Assembly (NCBI GenBank): GCA_000433035.1
Contig: FR890814.1
Span: 124,001 to 188,000 of the forward strand
DNA length: 64,000 nt
Source of the DNA: Staphylococcus sp. CAG:324
GTDB taxonomy: Bacteria; Bacillota_I; Bacilli_A; ML615J-28; CAG-313
Direction of reading: 5' to 3'
Both the position numbers and the translations under genes were made by a program. The notes under the pieces were generated by a model. It was not told the DNA's origin. It made no database searches and saw only the letters and a program-made list of their open reading frames with translations. Below, one piece after another: positions 48,310 to 57,228 of this stretch (position 1 is the first letter of the stretch; each line of letters opens with the position of its first letter).

Positions 48310-48340
48310 GGATCTTTTTTATCTATATAACAGGATTATT
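48310..48340 (-). other. attL-like junction of the element in rhs
   Basis: Minus-strand order: rhs codons ending in core AATAATCC (48340-48333), then TGTT and the arm ATATAGATAAAAAAGATCC (48328-48310), which is an imperfect inverted copy of the attR arm. Confidence 0.72.
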
Positions 48341-51300
48341 CTCACAATAACTGAATAAATTATAACTTAGTACTGTACCACTTGCTCCAAGATAACTTAT
48401 ATCATCCATTGTGATGAATCTTTTTACAAGTGGATCATAATATCTTGAGTTTAAGTAGTACCAGCCAGTTTCATCATCTTGATAATAACTTCTGTATCTA
48501 AATGGATTAATACTTGATAGGTTGATTCCTGATGTATCTATGACATCTATTATTGTTCCATATCCATCATAGTAATATTTTACTATAGTATTACCTGTTT
48601 CGTCAACTATTCCGATTACATCATTTTGAAGATTCTTTAAATATAAGTATTTTACATTATTGTAAGTGAAACCAACTAGGTTTTCATTAGAATCATAGTA
48701 ATAATTAATAATGTTGGTATTATTTCTTATTTCACCTATTATTTTGTTTCCTTCTAATATATATGATGTTGTACTAGTTCCGTTTGGTTTGATAACTTCT
48801 TTGTATGTTCTTATTCCATTGGCATTATATGAATAATATACTGTAGAATTGCCTTTTGTAATGCTTGTAATTTGGTTCATATAATATGTTATATTCCAAC
48901 CTAAATAAGAACTTGGAAAGCCTATACTTGAATAAGTCATATTATAGGTTACACCATTTATTGTTGTTGCTACTAATTCATTATTTATATTATAAGTAAA
49001 TTCCCCTGAGTTTATAGTTTCTCTTGTTGTTTGATTTTGTAAGTAATAGCCTACTATATTTCCTCTTGTATCATATCCACATTCATACATATAGTAAGTA
49101 TTATTTGCGTATATAAATTGAACGTTTAATTGATTAAACTTATCATAGTAGTTTTCTTCACTATATACTAATATATTATTGGTATAGCCTTCAATTTTAG
49201 TGATGTTATTTGTGTAATTATCATATTCATAAACATACTTAATTATTTCACTATTATTATTGGTATATGTTACTTCTTTAACACGTCCTGTATAAAGTGT
49301 TTCGTTATCTGGTGTAGTAATTGTTTCATTTGTATAATTTATATCGATTTGATTATTGTTTATATAGTAACTTACAATACTTAAATTTTTAAATGAATCA
49401 TTTGAATATGTATAACTAGTATTAAACTTGTTTGAAATATTTTCTGAAGAAAGAATTGAGTCATTATATGTATAGCTATTTGTTCCTAAAATGTTGGTTT
49501 TAGAAACTAAGTTACTATCACAATCATATGTATACGTTATATTTCTTCCATTTGTTGCGTTAATGTTTATTAGTCTATTTTGATAATCATAGTTATAATA
49601 GTATGTAACATCTTCTCTATAATCATTGTACGATGCTATTTCACCATAATCATTATAAATATATGATAAAACTATACTATTATTGTAATATACTTCTTTG
49701 ATATTTCCATCTTCATAATAAGTAAAACTAATTGTTCCATAACTATATGTACTTGAAACTAAGTTTCCTGTATATGGATTAGAACTATTTTCGTTTTCAT
49801 AGTTGTTTGTAACAATTACATTATTATTTATCTTGATGGTTTTAATATCACCATAATTATTATAGGTAAATGAATATATTAAACTGCCATTTGAAATAGA
49901 TGTAATATTTCCATATACATCATAAGTGTATGTTATAGTTTGTTTACTATATTTTGTACCACTTGTTTGTGTTAAGATATTACCGAAGGCATCGTATGTA
50001 TAATTTTCTTGATATCCATCTCCTCTTATTATTTCTTTTACCAAACCACTTAATATATCATACGCGTAATTTGTAGTATTTCCCAAAATATCTGTTTGGG
50101 ATGTTGGGAATAATCCATTACTTGAATAAGTTGTACTACCACTACTATATGAATTAGTAGAATCAGTTGTATCAACATTAGTACTTACAACATTACCATA
50201 TTCATCATATTCAAAATGGTTTGTAACATTTTCTTTTTCAATTAAATCTATAGAATTATTATCATTATATTCAATATTAGTAGTTTTTTCATTTGTTGTA
50301 ATGGTTGTTAAATTATTATTCTCATCATACTCATAACTAGTGACTTCATCAGTTACTTCATTATACTCTTCACTAACCATTCCTTCATCAGTATAACTAA
50401 CATTTATTCCGTATCCTTCTTTAAATACACTTAAGTTATCTACATATGCATAACTTGTTAAAGATTCATTTTCTACTTTTAAAGTTATTGATGAATAATT
50501 ATATTTTGCAACTAGTTTATTCATCATATATCTTGCGTTAAGTGTTGCATCATCAAAGATAAAGCTTATGGTATCACTTGAAGTATTATTTTCTTCATCA
50601 ACTATATAATTTATGGTAAGTGATATTTTAACTCTTCCCGTGTAATTTTCGTAAAGTGCATAACCACCAAAAACAAATATATCATCTTTTAAACCTACAG
50701 TATTAATTGTTTGAGAAACATAACCGTTTTTTCCAAGTAATAAGTTTTTATTACCAACAAAATTATCAAATTCTGGTTGTTTATTAGTTACTATTGCATT
50801 ATTATGATTCCATACACTATTTGGAAACTCATATCCTACCGCACTAGTCGTTTTTTCAAATGAAGAATTTTCTAAATAGTTGTATCTTGTATCTACATAA
50901 TTTGTATTTACTTGTATTTGATCAAAGTACGAATGACCTGTTGATTCGTTTACCAAATATAGTTTAGCACATCCTGTATAGTTTGATGTAAATTTATATT
51001 CAAATCTTACAAAATCTGTTGTTGATTTTATATATTGACTGCTACTTATATTACTAAATGTTCCACTGATTGGAGTTACATTGATATATGCACCTGTTCC
51101 ATTATTTACATTTTTAATATATCCACTTACAATATATTCGATTCCTTCTTCAACATTTATTTCTTGGTATACTTTAGAAGGACCACTGCCTTTTTTTAAA
51201 TCTAACACTTTAGAACCATATAAGTATGAGTTTGTTTCTATTTGGGCATTCGAACTTCCAGTCACTTCTTTTGTCCACCCATAAATATCACTACTACTTA

Positions 51301-53815
51301 CTATTTCAAAACCATGATTAGTCACTTGATTAATAGTGTTTTTGAAATTATTTGAACTGACATTTATTTTATGGTTTAAATTGTAGTTAGGACTGGTTAT
51401 AGTATTTCCTGATTCATCATAATAAATATCATTATACTTATAAAATGTTGTATATCCATTTGAATCAGTTACTGAATTTGTATGATAATATTTATCAAAT
51501 GTATATGATATTCTTCTATTACTTGAATCCGTAATCGTTGTTCTTTTACCTTTTGTATCATAATCAAAAGTTAAGTGTGTTCCATTGGTAAAACTACTCG
51601 AATAAACTTTTACTTCAGTTATTCTGTTTCTTAAATCATATTGAAATGTATAACCTTTATTATTTATAGAAATTCTACTAATAAATTTATCGTAATCAAT
51701 AATTGTATGAATTGTTTTTATATCATTATTTAAAGATAGTGTTTTAGATATTTGAGTTAGTTTATCATCGTTATATGTGTAACTAATACTTATTGTATTT
51801 ACATAAGAATTTGTCTCATCATATTTATAATAATCTATTCTTGTTAATTTTCCTGTTATGAAATTATAGTCCAACTCTAGTTTGTTATTATAATTATCTT
51901 TAACTATTCTTAAATAATAATTTTCATCATATAGTAGTTCTACATATTTCGCTTTTTCATTCCATACACCATTTTCTTTATCTAATACATTTTGATATAC
52001 TTTAATTAAATAACCATTTACATCATAAACTTTTAAATTACCACTTGATGTTTCTATTTCATAACCTAAAAGGATATTATTTTCTAGTTTTTTAGTAAGT
52101 TTATCTAAGCTACCATCGTTTGCAATGAACTCTAAACTAGTTGAATCTACTGCGCTAAATAAAACATTTCTTCCATCACCTAGTGTTAACTCGAGTCTTC
52201 CATCATAATAAAATGTTGATATTTTCTCATTATAATTTATACTAAATCCTTTACCATATTTACTATTTTCATTCATTCTGTTTACATTGTAAATATGAGT
52301 TAAATTAAGTAAATTATCACTAATGTCACTATATAAATATGTTAAATTACCACTATTATGGGCAATATATCCAGTACTTCCATCACCTAAGTTAAAAGAT
52401 TCATAAGTATAATAATCTGCTAGGCCTGCCTCACTCATATAACCTAAAGTAAGAATAGGTTTTGGTCCTGTTAAGTCTCCACCTAATGAATATGTAATGC
52501 TAGTATCATCAGTACCATCAAGCGTAAGTTCGAATGTAAAATTTAAATCACTATTTGCTAGTTCATCAATTCTATTACTTATTACATTATATACATCAAA
52601 TTTATGATTAAATACATTACTACTATGAAATATATCACTAGCAACTATTTCACCTTCATATTTTAAATTTACAATCGTATCTGAATATCTATTTATAGAA
52701 ATAGTAGGTAATGTAACATATGCATACATAAATTGATTATTGAGTAATGCATTTACTAATGAGGTATTATAATATTGTGGTATTAAAACATTAAAATAAG
52801 CTTTAATATCATCACTCAGATTAGAGTTGATTCTATTATTAATTGTAAAAGAACCAATCGAATGATGAACTGTTGTATTATTTAATTCATCAACTGTTGT
52901 AACACTAAACGCTCCATCAATCAATCCCCCATCAATTATAGTTATTTCGGGGTCTATTACAACTGGATAAGCTGCAGCCTTTAAATAATCATCACTTGGA
53001 GTAACTTCTATTTTATACACATTAGTACTAACTAAAGAAATTTTAAAATCAATGTCATTTGATTTATTATTTAATGAATCATACATTACGTATTCATCCA
53101 TTACAAATACTTTAGTGTTATCATTATAAAATTCTAAATTATTCCCCACACGCTCTATTCTTAAAGGTGTTTCAATAAAGTATTCATATGCATAATTGGA
53201 AATATAATTATTCAATATTACATCTTCTTCAATCGAACTTTGTGATACTTTATATTTAATTGTTTCATTGTTATTTAACTTATAACTTATTTCATCTTTC
53301 AAATTAATCGTATTTTTATTAATATTACTAATAATTGTATTACTAGAGTTTAGATTTCTAAATATCTTAATAATATTACCTTGATAATTATATATAACCT
53401 TATTATTATCTGTAATTCTTGTTGGCAACATTACATTATACTTATTATGTGTATTTGTATAATTGTTGTCAACTAACTTAAGTGTATTATCAATTTCTTT
53501 ATATACACCATTTTCCAAATAATGTATTTCTTCAGGATAATATTCAAGTTCAAGTGAACCATTTTCTTTTATGTATGTCTTAGAATTTGATGTTCTTAAA
53601 GATTCATCTTCACCAAGACGCCTAATACTTGATATATCTTGATTATTATCAATTGTTATTTCTTCATTATATTTGGGTCTAAACGCACTTGCAAAAACTG
53701 AAAAATTAATATGACCAAGTATCATGCCTATAACTAAAACAACAATTATAATTTTAGAAAATAATGATATATTTGTGGCATGAATTGAATAATTATTTTT
53801 ATTTCTATTTTTCAT
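48323..53815 (-). CDS. Secreted RHS/YD-repeat polymorphic toxin core, tip displaced (1830 aa)
   Basis: N-terminal transmembrane/signal segment (about 20-42, VIGMILGHINFSVFA), then a DNRLRE-like beta domain (to about 450), a carbohydrate-binding-like part about 850-1100 and a long YD-repeat array (YTYDxxGNIxxxxxG pattern). The RHS-associated core is at the C-terminus (PFRYRSYYQDDETGWYYLNS, then RYYDPLVKRFITMDD). RHS shells encapsulate a C-terminal toxin; the core motif should be followed by a variable tip. Here the frame stops 2 codons after ENNPV because of the serine-recombinase insertion. The tip remains 8.4 kb away at 39865. WapA-like secretion in monoderms is known for the family. Confidence 0.9.
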   Translation of the reverse strand: MKNRNKNNYSIHATNISLFSKIIIVVLVIGMILGHINFSVFASAFRPKYNEEITIDNNQDISSIRRLGEDESLRTSNSKTYIKENGSLELEYYPEEIHYLENGVYKEIDNTLKLVDNNYTNTHNKYNVMLPTRITDNNKVIYNYQGNIIKIFRNLNSSNTIISNINKNTINLKDEISYKLNNNETIKYKVSQSSIEEDVILNNYISNYAYEYFIETPLRIERVGNNLEFYNDNTKVFVMDEYVMYDSLNNKSNDIDFKISLVSTNVYKIEVTPSDDYLKAAAYPVVIDPEITIIDGGLIDGAFSVTTVDELNNTTVHHSIGSFTINNRINSNLSDDIKAYFNVLIPQYYNTSLVNALLNNQFMYAYVTLPTISINRYSDTIVNLKYEGEIVASDIFHSSNVFNHKFDVYNVISNRIDELANSDLNFTFELTLDGTDDTSITYSLGGDLTGPKPILTLGYMSEAGLADYYTYESFNLGDGSTGYIAHNSGNLTYLYSDISDNLLNLTHIYNVNRMNENSKYGKGFSINYNEKISTFYYDGRLELTLGDGRNVLFSAVDSTSLEFIANDGSLDKLTKKLENNILLGYEIETSSGNLKVYDVNGYLIKVYQNVLDKENGVWNEKAKYVELLYDENYYLRIVKDNYNNKLELDYNFITGKLTRIDYYKYDETNSYVNTISISYTYNDDKLTQISKTLSLNNDIKTIHTIIDYDKFISRISINNKGYTFQYDLRNRITEVKVYSSSFTNGTHLTFDYDTKGKRTTITDSSNRRISYTFDKYYHTNSVTDSNGYTTFYKYNDIYYDESGNTITSPNYNLNHKINVSSNNFKNTINQVTNHGFEIVSSSDIYGWTKEVTGSSNAQIETNSYLYGSKVLDLKKGSGPSKVYQEINVEEGIEYIVSGYIKNVNNGTGAYINVTPISGTFSNISSSQYIKSTTDFVRFEYKFTSNYTGCAKLYLVNESTGHSYFDQIQVNTNYVDTRYNYLENSSFEKTTSAVGYEFPNSVWNHNNAIVTNKQPEFDNFVGNKNLLLGKNGYVSQTINTVGLKDDIFVFGGYALYENYTGRVKISLTINYIVDEENNTSSDTISFIFDDATLNARYMMNKLVAKYNYSSITLKVENESLTSYAYVDNLSVFKEGYGINVSYTDEGMVSEEYNEVTDEVTSYEYDENNNLTTITTNEKTTNIEYNDNNSIDLIEKENVTNHFEYDEYGNVVSTNVDTTDSTNSYSSGSTTYSSNGLFPTSQTDILGNTTNYAYDILSGLVKEIIRGDGYQENYTYDAFGNILTQTSGTKYSKQTITYTYDVYGNITSISNGSLIYSFTYNNYGDIKTIKINNNVIVTNNYENENSSNPYTGNLVSSTYSYGTISFTYYEDGNIKEVYYNNSIVLSYIYNDYGEIASYNDYREDVTYYYNYDYQNRLININATNGRNITYTYDCDSNLVSKTNILGTNSYTYNDSILSSENISNKFNTSYTYSNDSFKNLSIVSYYINNNQIDINYTNETITTPDNETLYTGRVKEVTYTNNNSEIIKYVYEYDNYTNNITKIEGYTNNILVYSEENYYDKFNQLNVQFIYANNTYYMYECGYDTRGNIVGYYLQNQTTRETINSGEFTYNINNELVATTINGVTYNMTYSSIGFPSSYLGWNITYYMNQITSITKGNSTVYYSYNANGIRTYKEVIKPNGTSTTSYILEGNKIIGEIRNNTNIINYYYDSNENLVGFTYNNVKYLYLKNLQNDVIGIVDETGNTIVKYYYDGYGTIIDVIDTSGINLSSINPFRYRSYYQDDETGWYYLNSRYYDPLVKRFITMDDISYLGASGTVLSYNLFSYCENNPVI

Positions 53816-53973
53816 TTATTTAATTTTCTTCTTTCTATAATTTTTTAAATTCCTTTATTTTATAGCATCCATTGTGCCATACAAAGAAATTTCGAGTATC
53901 ACCTTATTTCTTAAGTAAATTTTCATTTAATATCCCCCCTCTACAATTACTATCTTCTTTTTTCAAGCAAAAA

Positions 53974-53994
53974 ACTCCCCTTTTCTAGGAGAGT
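53974..53994 (-). terminator. Terminator between the AlbA_2 gene and rhs
   Basis: Minus-strand ACTCTCC / GGGGAGT (one G-U), 7-nt loop, then TTTTTT. It isolates rhs from upstream transcription. Confidence 0.7.
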
Positions 53995-54383
53995 GTTTCT
54001 TCATTATTACATTTATTTCTAATATTGTCTATAATCCCCACATATCCTAGAAATAACTTTTTATCTTTTCAACTATAGCATACCATAATTTGGTAAAAAA
54101 CGCAAGCGCTTTCAATATAAATTTATAAAATTTCGTGATAATATCTTTATGTTTAGTAGTCAATAATTATAATAATATTCGCTTTTCTATTAAATAATTA
54201 TCTTTATAGGTTCAAATCCCGTAAGAAGCAAAGATTCAAATCCCGTAAAACAATGGTTCGAATCCGTGGTTATTAGCACCTAGTTATTACTACAAAATGT
54301 TTCATATTTGCGTAAAAAAAGAAGGCATTCTAACCAAAAATGGCTAAAATACCCTATAAAATTGAAAAAAGTAAGCCTTACAT
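53995..54383. other. Gene-free stretch with tRNA-like scraps
   Basis: No gene is visible. It holds the T-arm-like repeats listed separately (54209-54269) and A/T-rich filler, plus an imperfect hairpin GTAAG...CTTAC near 54371-54395. Confidence 0.55.
54209..54269 (+). repeat. Cluster of three tRNA T-arm-like fragments
   Basis: GGTTCAAATCCCGTAA (54209-54224), GATTCAAATCCCGTAA (54233-54248) and GGTTCGAATCCGTGG (54255-54269). They match T-loop/T-stem sequence but no acceptor, D or anticodon arm accompanies them, so they are not tRNA genes. Confidence 0.6.
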
Positions 54384-54433
54384 AGAAGACTTACCGATTT
54401 ACTTTAATGGTGATTCGTACGGGATTCGAACCC
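54384..54433 (-). repeat. 50-bp direct repeat: tRNA-Glu 3' end copy (att remnant)
   Basis: Identical over 50 bp to 56364-56413, which covers the T-arm, acceptor end and CCA of tRNA-Glu plus its downstream flank. Here the rest of the tRNA is missing. The two copies bracket 1.98 kb carrying the AlbA_2 gene, the signature of integration at a tRNA 3' end. Confidence 0.85.
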
Positions 54434-54539
54434 TCACTTTTTCATCGAGACAAAAGTGGAATACAGGGTGATAATAACTGACAAAAAGTTTTTACTTTAA
54501 AATTAAAACAATAAAATATAAATCACATAAATAAAATAG

Positions 54540-55898
54540 TTATTTTTTTAAATAATACCCACCATTTCTTCTTGAACCTTTAAACTCACATATATTAATT
54601 AATTTCCTTTTTAATGAGTTTTTAACCATGTCAATAGTAACATTATCTAATATATGATTTAATTCCTCAACTATTTGTTTTGTATTTAGTCCTGGTTTTT
54701 CACTAATTACTCTTACAACACTCAAGTCAAAATCAGATAAGTCAATTTTTTGAGATTGATTTATTGGGTCTTTTATTGGGTCTTTTATTGGGTCTTTTAA
54801 TGAGTCATTTATTGGGTCAAAATTCATATTAGGCATTTTTAAAATAAAAAAACTTTCGCTAGGTAAAAACTCTGGTTGTCTTTTACTGTTTTCATATGCA
54901 TGTAATATTCTTGGTATTCCTGTTCCAAAATTTTCAATATATTGAAGTTTACTTAGTATATTAACTAAACCTGGATTTCTATAAGTTTGTACTCCATCAA
55001 ATATTTGTTCAAGTGTAGCCTGAAATATACCACCTGGATTAGTAATTTTTACTTTATCCTCATAAAATTCTAGTTTAATATTCGATCTTATAAAATAATT
55101 AGCATGAGCAAATGCATTCAAAATTGCTTCACGCAAACTTGCTCCAGGATAAGAAATTGTTTCTATTCTTTTCCAAGAAGTATTATCAATTATAGCTGAT
55201 ACATCATTATAATTGGCAGAATTTTCTAGTGCTAAATCTAAACATTTTAAAAGTGATCCTTTAAACTCTTTCTTAACTAAAAAATTTAAATTTTTGTCAT
55301 ACTTTGCAAATTTAACTGTTATTGGAGATTGGTCAGATAATAATAAACCTAAATTAGTATATTTGTTTTCTTTATTTAACAATCCTAACGACCTTAGATT
55401 TCTTTCCTCATGTTTTATATCATTTTCATCACATATTTGATTAAAATATTTAAATGTCAAATCTTGTTCTTCCGATAAATCACTTTCAAACCTATAATCT
55501 TTTGACTCCAAAATCATTAATAAAATTTCACTATCATTAGCTTTTCTTACACTAGAACCAACACGTTTGAATACACCACTAGGTTTTGGTCCTTTTTCTT
55601 TAAGATAATATGGTTTATCATCACCTTTTGAAACCTCAATAACAAAAACATTATCCTCATTAAAATAATAATTAACTAATGATGAGGGTATAGGATAAAT
55701 AGCGTCTTGAATCCAATTTGACAATTTAAGTTCTAATGAATCTCTTTCTTGTCTATCATATATTCCAACAACACTTCCATCATCATTAACACCAATATAA
55801 ATAACACCACCATCAGTATTTAAAAAAGCAATAATTTCTTTTTTTACATTTTCAATTAATTCTATCTTCAATTCAGTCTTATTTGATTCACTATACAT
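54540..55898 (-). CDS. AlbA_2 (Schlafen-like) putative ATP/DNA-binding regulator (452 aa)
   Basis: N-terminal AlbA_2 domain (EKKEI-type start, then FLNTDGGVIYIGVNDDG at about 28-45), middle region with LREAILNAFAHANYF resembling the RecG-related/DUF4325-type ATPase C-lobe (HATPase-like helix and GNP(G) strand NPGGIFQ), and NPGLVNILSKLQYIENFGTGIPR. A DPIKDPIKDPI repeat, encoded by a 12-bp tandem repeat, precedes a C-terminal winged helix (PGLNTKQIVEELN). This architecture is common in Firmicute genomic islands, of unclear role. RBS AAGGAG is 7 nt before the ATG. It is the only gene inside the tRNA-Glu repeats. Confidence 0.83.
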   Translation of the reverse strand: MYSESNKTELKIELIENVKKEIIAFLNTDGGVIYIGVNDDGSVVGIYDRQERDSLELKLSNWIQDAIYPIPSSLVNYYFNEDNVFVIEVSKGDDKPYYLKEKGPKPSGVFKRVGSSVRKANDSEILLMILESKDYRFESDLSEEQDLTFKYFNQICDENDIKHEERNLRSLGLLNKENKYTNLGLLLSDQSPITVKFAKYDKNLNFLVKKEFKGSLLKCLDLALENSANYNDVSAIIDNTSWKRIETISYPGASLREAILNAFAHANYFIRSNIKLEFYEDKVKITNPGGIFQATLEQIFDGVQTYRNPGLVNILSKLQYIENFGTGIPRILHAYENSKRQPEFLPSESFFILKMPNMNFDPINDSLKDPIKDPIKDPINQSQKIDLSDFDLSVVRVISEKPGLNTKQIVEELNHILDNVTIDMVKNSLKRKLINICEFKGSRRNGGYYLKK

Positions 55899-55933
55899 AC
55901 TATTTCTCCTTTTATTAGGTCAATTCTAATTAT

Positions 55934-55963
55934 ATTATATCACATAATGACCCAATTATTCAA
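55934..55963 (-). promoter_or_regulatory. Probable promoter of the AlbA_2 gene
   Basis: TTGAAT (55963-55958), 18-nt spacer, TATAAT (55939-55934). The spacer contains ATTGGGTCATTAT. Confidence 0.6.
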
Positions 55964-56363
55964 TAAAAATATAAATTTATAATTTACTATTCTAAATATA
56001 TGGTAAAAGACTAACTATAAAAAACCTATGCTTTCTTCGTCAGTCTAAAAAAATCGGTAACATCCTCTTTTAACTTTTTCCCTGGTTTGTTTTCGAATCT
56101 TTTTTTAAAGAATTGGACAAGGTTCAAAAATTATGTTCACAATTGGTAAATCTCTTTCATTGCTGTTTTATTTCCAGAGAATTCATTCTCTTATTATCTC
56201 ATTGGTTCGAGTCCATGGTAAGTCTCCCCTAGTGTTTAATACAAAAAGTCTTGTATTTTTAGTGATTTGGATATAATTTTCATAATTTTGAGTTTGTGTT
56301 TTGTAATTTTTTAGAATTTTCATCCTAAAATGCAAAAAAAGCCCTCTGAAATGCTATAAATTC
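55964..56363. other. Intergenic stretch with a gene remnant and a T-arm scrap
   Basis: On the minus strand near 56026-56130 an open tail reads LSNSLKKDSKTNQGKKLKED and ends FFRLTKKA-stop, a C-terminal fragment of an unrecognised protein preceded by a stop. GGTTCGAGTCCATGG at 56204-56218 resembles a tRNA T-arm. Nothing else is seen, and in particular no integrase. Confidence 0.5.
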
Positions 56364-56413
56364 AGAAGACTTACCGATTTACTTTAATGGTGATTCGTAC
56401 GGGATTCGAACCC
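56364..56413 (-). repeat. 50-bp direct repeat overlapping tRNA-Glu 3' end
   Basis: Partner of 54384-54433; identical 50 bp, 1,980 bp apart. Confidence 0.85.
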
Positions 56414-56464
56414 GTGAATGCATGCGTGAAAGGCATGTGAGTTAAGCCACTTCTCCAACGAACC
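56388..56464 (-). tRNA. tRNA-Glu (anticodon TTC)
   Basis: Acceptor GGTTCGT / ACGAATC (one G-U), anticodon stem CATGC/GCATG around loop CTTTCAC, T-arm ACGGG-TTCGAAT-CCCGT and encoded CCA. Lies 2 nt downstream of tRNA-Ser on the same transcript. Its 3' end is duplicated 1.98 kb away. Confidence 0.95.
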
Positions 56465-56466
56465 AA

Positions 56467-56557
56467 TGGCGGAGTAGAAGGGATTTGAACCCTTGCGCCA
56501 GTTTCCCGACCTACACCCTTAGCAGGGGCGCCTCTTCAGCCTCTTGAGTACTACTCC
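56467..56557 (-). tRNA. tRNA-Ser (anticodon GCT)
   Basis: Class II tRNA with a long variable arm. Acceptor GGAGTAG/CTACTCC, anticodon loop CTGCTAA (reads AGC/AGU), T-arm GGGTTCAAATCCC and encoded CCA. Confidence 0.95.
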
Positions 56558-56568
56558 ATTGCTATAAT

Positions 56569-56597
56569 ATTATACCTTTTTTTCTTCTTTTTGTCAA
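56569..56597 (-). promoter_or_regulatory. Perfect-consensus promoter of the tRNA-Ser/Glu unit
   Basis: TTGACA (56597-56592), 17-nt spacer, TATAAT (56574-56569) on the minus strand. Confidence 0.85.
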
Positions 56598-56691
56598 ACA
56601 ATATGTAAAATCATTGAAAATTAAAAAATGTAAATAATTGCATACGAATTTAAATATTGGTAATAATATTTTTGAAAGGAAGATGAATAAT

Positions 56692-57045
56692 ATGCCAAAA
56701 CTACAATGTAAAGTCAATCAATGCGCTCACAATGCAGACGGATTATGTGCTAAAAACTATATTGATGTTGATGGTCCTGAATCACATAATAAAAAAGAAA
56801 CATCTTGTAAAAGTTATTTATTAAAAGACGTAGACACCTATAATTATGAATTTGCTGAAATGGGTAACAATCCATCTTTACAAACAGAAGTTTATTGCGA
56901 TGCAATTAACTGTGTATATGAAAAAGGACAAAGATGTTATGCTGATCGTATTGAAATTGCTAATGTTGATTCAGAACAAAGTACGAATAAACAATCTAGA
57001 AAACCAGAAACCACTCATTGTAAAACATTTGAACCAAGAGACTAA
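56692..57045 (+). CDS. DUF1540 protein with two Cys-rich domains (117 aa)
   Basis: Two copies of the DUF1540 motif: C-x-V-x-x-C-A-H-N-x3-L-C-x-A (about 5-20) with CKSY later, and C-x-A-x-N-C-V-Y-x5-C-x-A (about 65-82) with CKTF near the end. Such domains probably bind zinc or form disulphides; role unknown, sometimes linked to sporulation in Firmicutes. Start: AAAGGA is 11 nt before the ATG at 56692, giving the typical M-P-x-L-x-C start; the ATG at 56683 is only 2 nt from that site. Confidence 0.85.
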   Translation: MPKLQCKVNQCAHNADGLCAKNYIDVDGPESHNKKETSCKSYLLKDVDTYNYEFAEMGNNPSLQTEVYCDAINCVYEKGQRCYADRIEIANVDSEQSTNKQSRKPETTHCKTFEPRD

Positions 57046-57055
57046 TTGATATGAT

Positions 57056-57085
57056 GAAAATAGCTTTTATAGCTATTTTCTTTTT
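57056..57085 (+). terminator. Terminator after the DUF1540 gene
   Basis: Perfect 10-bp stem GAAAATAGCT / AGCTATTTTC, loop TTTAT, T run. Confidence 0.88.
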
Positions 57086-57098
57086 ATTTGTTAAATAC

Positions 57099-57127
57099 TT
57101 GCCTTTTTTTAAAATATTTGCTATAAT
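57099..57127 (+). promoter_or_regulatory. Promoter of tRNA-Trp/His
   Basis: TTGCCT (57099-57104), 17-nt spacer, TATAAT (57122-57127) with an extended -10 TGC. Confidence 0.75.
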
Positions 57128-57146
57128 AATAAAGCAAAGTTATAAA

Positions 57147-57219
57147 GGGGCATCGTACAACGGTAGTACACCGGTCTCCAAAACCGTCAATGTGGGTTCG
57201 ATTCCTACTGCCCCTGCCA
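57147..57219 (+). tRNA. tRNA-Trp (anticodon CCA)
   Basis: Acceptor GGGGCAT/CTGCCCC-type pairing, anticodon loop CTCCAAA, T-arm GTGGGTTCGATTCCTAC, encoded CCA. CCA reads only UGG, so UGA is not Trp here, unlike Mycoplasma. Confidence 0.93.
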
Positions 57220-57228
57220 GTCTTAAAT

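Larger units (their letters stand above)
39876..48333. mobile_element. 8.46-kb serine-recombinase element inserted in the rhs gene
   Basis: Bounded by the shared core AATAATCC at both ends (39876-39883 and 48333-48340). It holds a large serine recombinase at one end, a 40-residue protein, and four cargo loci on the same strand: a C39-like peptidase, a broken lipoprotein, an intact lipoprotein and a lectin/clan-CD peptidase. Removing one core copy and everything between rejoins the rhs codons in frame (ENNPV-NNVDKFG). Joining its own two ends gives a ~48-bp imperfect palindrome with GGATCT/AGATCC arms, the expected form of a serine-integrase attP. No replication or conjugation genes are present. 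Confidence 0.8.

Noticed and set aside
54255..54269. A tRNA gene near 54.2 kb
   Set aside because: Only T-arm-like sequence is present; no acceptor, D-arm or anticodon stem can be built.
54540..55898. 12-bp coding repeat in the AlbA_2 gene as an expanded microsatellite of special interest
   Set aside because: It encodes DPIK/DPIN units that I recall as common in this protein family before the winged helix; the similar ATTGGGTC in its promoter is on the opposite strand and too short to weigh.
56638..56691. Upstream TTG start for the DUF1540 gene
   Set aside because: The TTG overlaps a promoter-like TTGCAT and has no ribosome site; the ATG at 56692 does.
57147..57219. Mycoplasma-type code (UGA as Trp)
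   Set aside because: tRNA-Trp anticodon is CCA and genes use TGG for Trp and end normally under the standard bacterial code.
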